DNA of 64,000 bases from DASUFE01 sp036274675 (GTDB taxonomy: Bacteria; Pseudomonadota; Gammaproteobacteria; HTCC5015): the NCBI GenBank assembly GCA_036274675.1, contig DASUFE010000016.1:1-64000 (forward strand), given 5' to 3'. Numbering within the stretch: the first letter of the stretch is position 1; the number at the start of each line of letters is the position of its first letter. Made by a program: the position numbers and the translations under genes. Under the pieces are notes generated by a model. It had not been told where the DNA came from and made no database searches. It was given only the letters and a program-made list of their open reading frames with translations. Below, one piece after another: positions 63,206 to 64,000 of the stretch.

Positions 63206-64000
63206 ATGTTTCTGCCGGCTATTTTTCTACTGTTGCTGCCGACACCGGCGGCGCAAATGCCCATGCCAGTCGACCAGGCCGAACGCCTCACGGTTACGAT
63301 TCTCGATGCCGCCACCCGGCAGCAGTGGGATCTGACGCAGCCCGCGCTGCGCAGCTTGCGCGAACAATATCCGGAATTTCGGCCGCTGCCTCAACTCGAA
63401 ACCCTCGTACAACGGCACGGCATGATAACGCTGACGCCGCCCGTCGCCATTACGCCGGAAACGGACGAATTCCTGCCGGACAACCTGCAAGCCGAGCTCT
63501 TGCTGCGCTGGCAACACCGCGCACCCGCGAAGGGGCTTTATCCGTACCCGCTGCTCAAACTTGGCGCGCATCACCCCTATATCTTCGTGGTTGACCTCGA
63601 AAAAGCACGCCTCTATCTATATGAGAATGCCGGGGGAGAACTGCGTCTGCTCGCGAATTACTACAGTGGCATCGGCAAACAAGGCGCCGGCAAACGTCGC
63701 GAGGGCGATCACCGCACGCCCGTCGGGGTTTACACATTCCTAGAATATATCGGTGACAACAGGCTACCAGATCTCTACGGAGCCGGCGCACTGACACTCA
63801 ATTATCCCAACCGCTGGGATCGTCGCCTCGGGCGCACCGGCTCGAATATCTGGCTCCACGGCGTGCCGCGCTCGACTTACAGCCGCGCGCCGCGCTCCAG
63901 CCGCGGTTGCGTCACCGTCAGTAATTTCATTTTCGATGCGCTGAGCCGCTACGCGCTGCCCGGACATACCCCCATTGTGCTCGCCGACCACCTGGAATGG
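63206..64000 (+). CDS. L,D-transpeptidase (partial, runs off window end)
   Basis: From an ATG at 63206 the frame encodes a signal peptide (MFLPAIFLLLLPTPAAQ), about 100 residues of N-terminal domain and a YkuD L,D-transpeptidase domain: HPYIFVVDLEKARLYLYEN, GKRREGDHRTPVGVYTF, and the catalytic HG...SRGC set in WLHGVPRS and SRGCVTVSN. Such enzymes make 3-3 cross-links or attach lipoproteins in peptidoglycan. The gene is divergent from the export operon, and its 3' end lies outside the window. Confidence 0.93.
   Translation, partial: MFLPAIFLLLLPTPAAQMPMPVDQAERLTVTILDAATRQQWDLTQPALRSLREQYPEFRPLPQLETLVQRHGMITLTPPVAITPETDEFLPDNLQAELLLRWQHRAPAKGLYPYPLLKLGAHHPYIFVVDLEKARLYLYENAGGELRLLANYYSGIGKQGAGKRREGDHRTPVGVYTFLEYIGDNRLPDLYGAGALTLNYPNRWDRRLGRTGSNIWLHGVPRSTYSRAPRSSRGCVTVSNFIFDALSRYALPGHTPIVLADHLEW

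Overview
The window comes from a moderately GC-rich chromosome of a non-enteric gammaproteobacterium. The evidence is gene order. secD-yajC-tgt-queA is the usual proteobacterial queuosine/Sec block. gyrA-serC-serA-pheA-tyrA-aroA-cmk-rpsA-ihfB-lapA-lapB-pyrF-comEA and mtnA / mtaD-ubiG-mupP / yciK closely follow the order I recall from Pseudomonas, but with genes missing (hisC) and added (serA, rmuC, a squalene/phytoene-synthase-family gene, a lipoprotein operon). I cannot name a genus.

Layout. 1-4228 (minus strand): secD (cut by the window start), yajC, tgt, queA. 4688-17077: one 12.4-kb gene for a secreted protein of about 4,100 residues, with a Sec signal, about 17 fibronectin type III modules, an SpvB domain, FG-GAP/VCBS repeats, RHS repeats, an RHS core and a C-terminal zinc-metallopeptidase-like domain. 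It lies between queA and a tRNA-Leu(CAA) gene (17990-18076). The gap between them holds a degenerate 42-bp repeat array. 18246-34412 (minus strand): an ATP-grasp (RimK-like) gene, comEA-like gene, pyrF, lapB, lapA, ihfB, rpsA, cmk, aroA, tyrA, pheA, serA, serC and gyrA, i.e. aromatic amino acid and serine synthesis plus core translation, nucleoid and LPS-control functions. 34583-41114: mtnA, a basic Lys-rich protein, a secreted DUF6748-like protein and a four-gene lipoprotein operon that includes an LpoB-like activator. 41115-46828 (plus strand): mtaD, ubiG, mupP, rmuC, a squalene/phytoene synthase gene and yciK.

46967-58459 (mostly minus strand) is more accessory. It has a formate/nitrite channel coupled to a PP2C-phosphatase/Ser-Thr-kinase fusion behind an attenuator-like leader, then DUF1499, SET-domain, YkvA-like, ppnP, a Cys-rich lipoprotein, an alpha/beta hydrolase, a small secreted protein, a frame-disrupted gene, a stand-alone CBM3 protein, slyX, and metZ preceded by a probable SAM-II riboswitch. 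58632-62981 is a MacAB/FtsX-like export system (adaptor, ATPase, two permeases). The window ends inside a divergent L,D-transpeptidase gene.

Small dispersed intergenic elements recur: a 165-bp element with perfect 16-bp terminal inverted repeats (27895-28059) plus partial copies, palindromic elements built on ACAGAG-type words (26929, 30347, 45949), and others built on CTCTGCGAG or CTCGCCAAGG arms (37077, 46856, 55007, 57228). The strongest candidate for something undescribed is the Fn3-SpvB-RHS protein with a metzincin-like tip. Next are the nitrite-channel/kinase-phosphatase pair with its leader and the metZ riboswitch.
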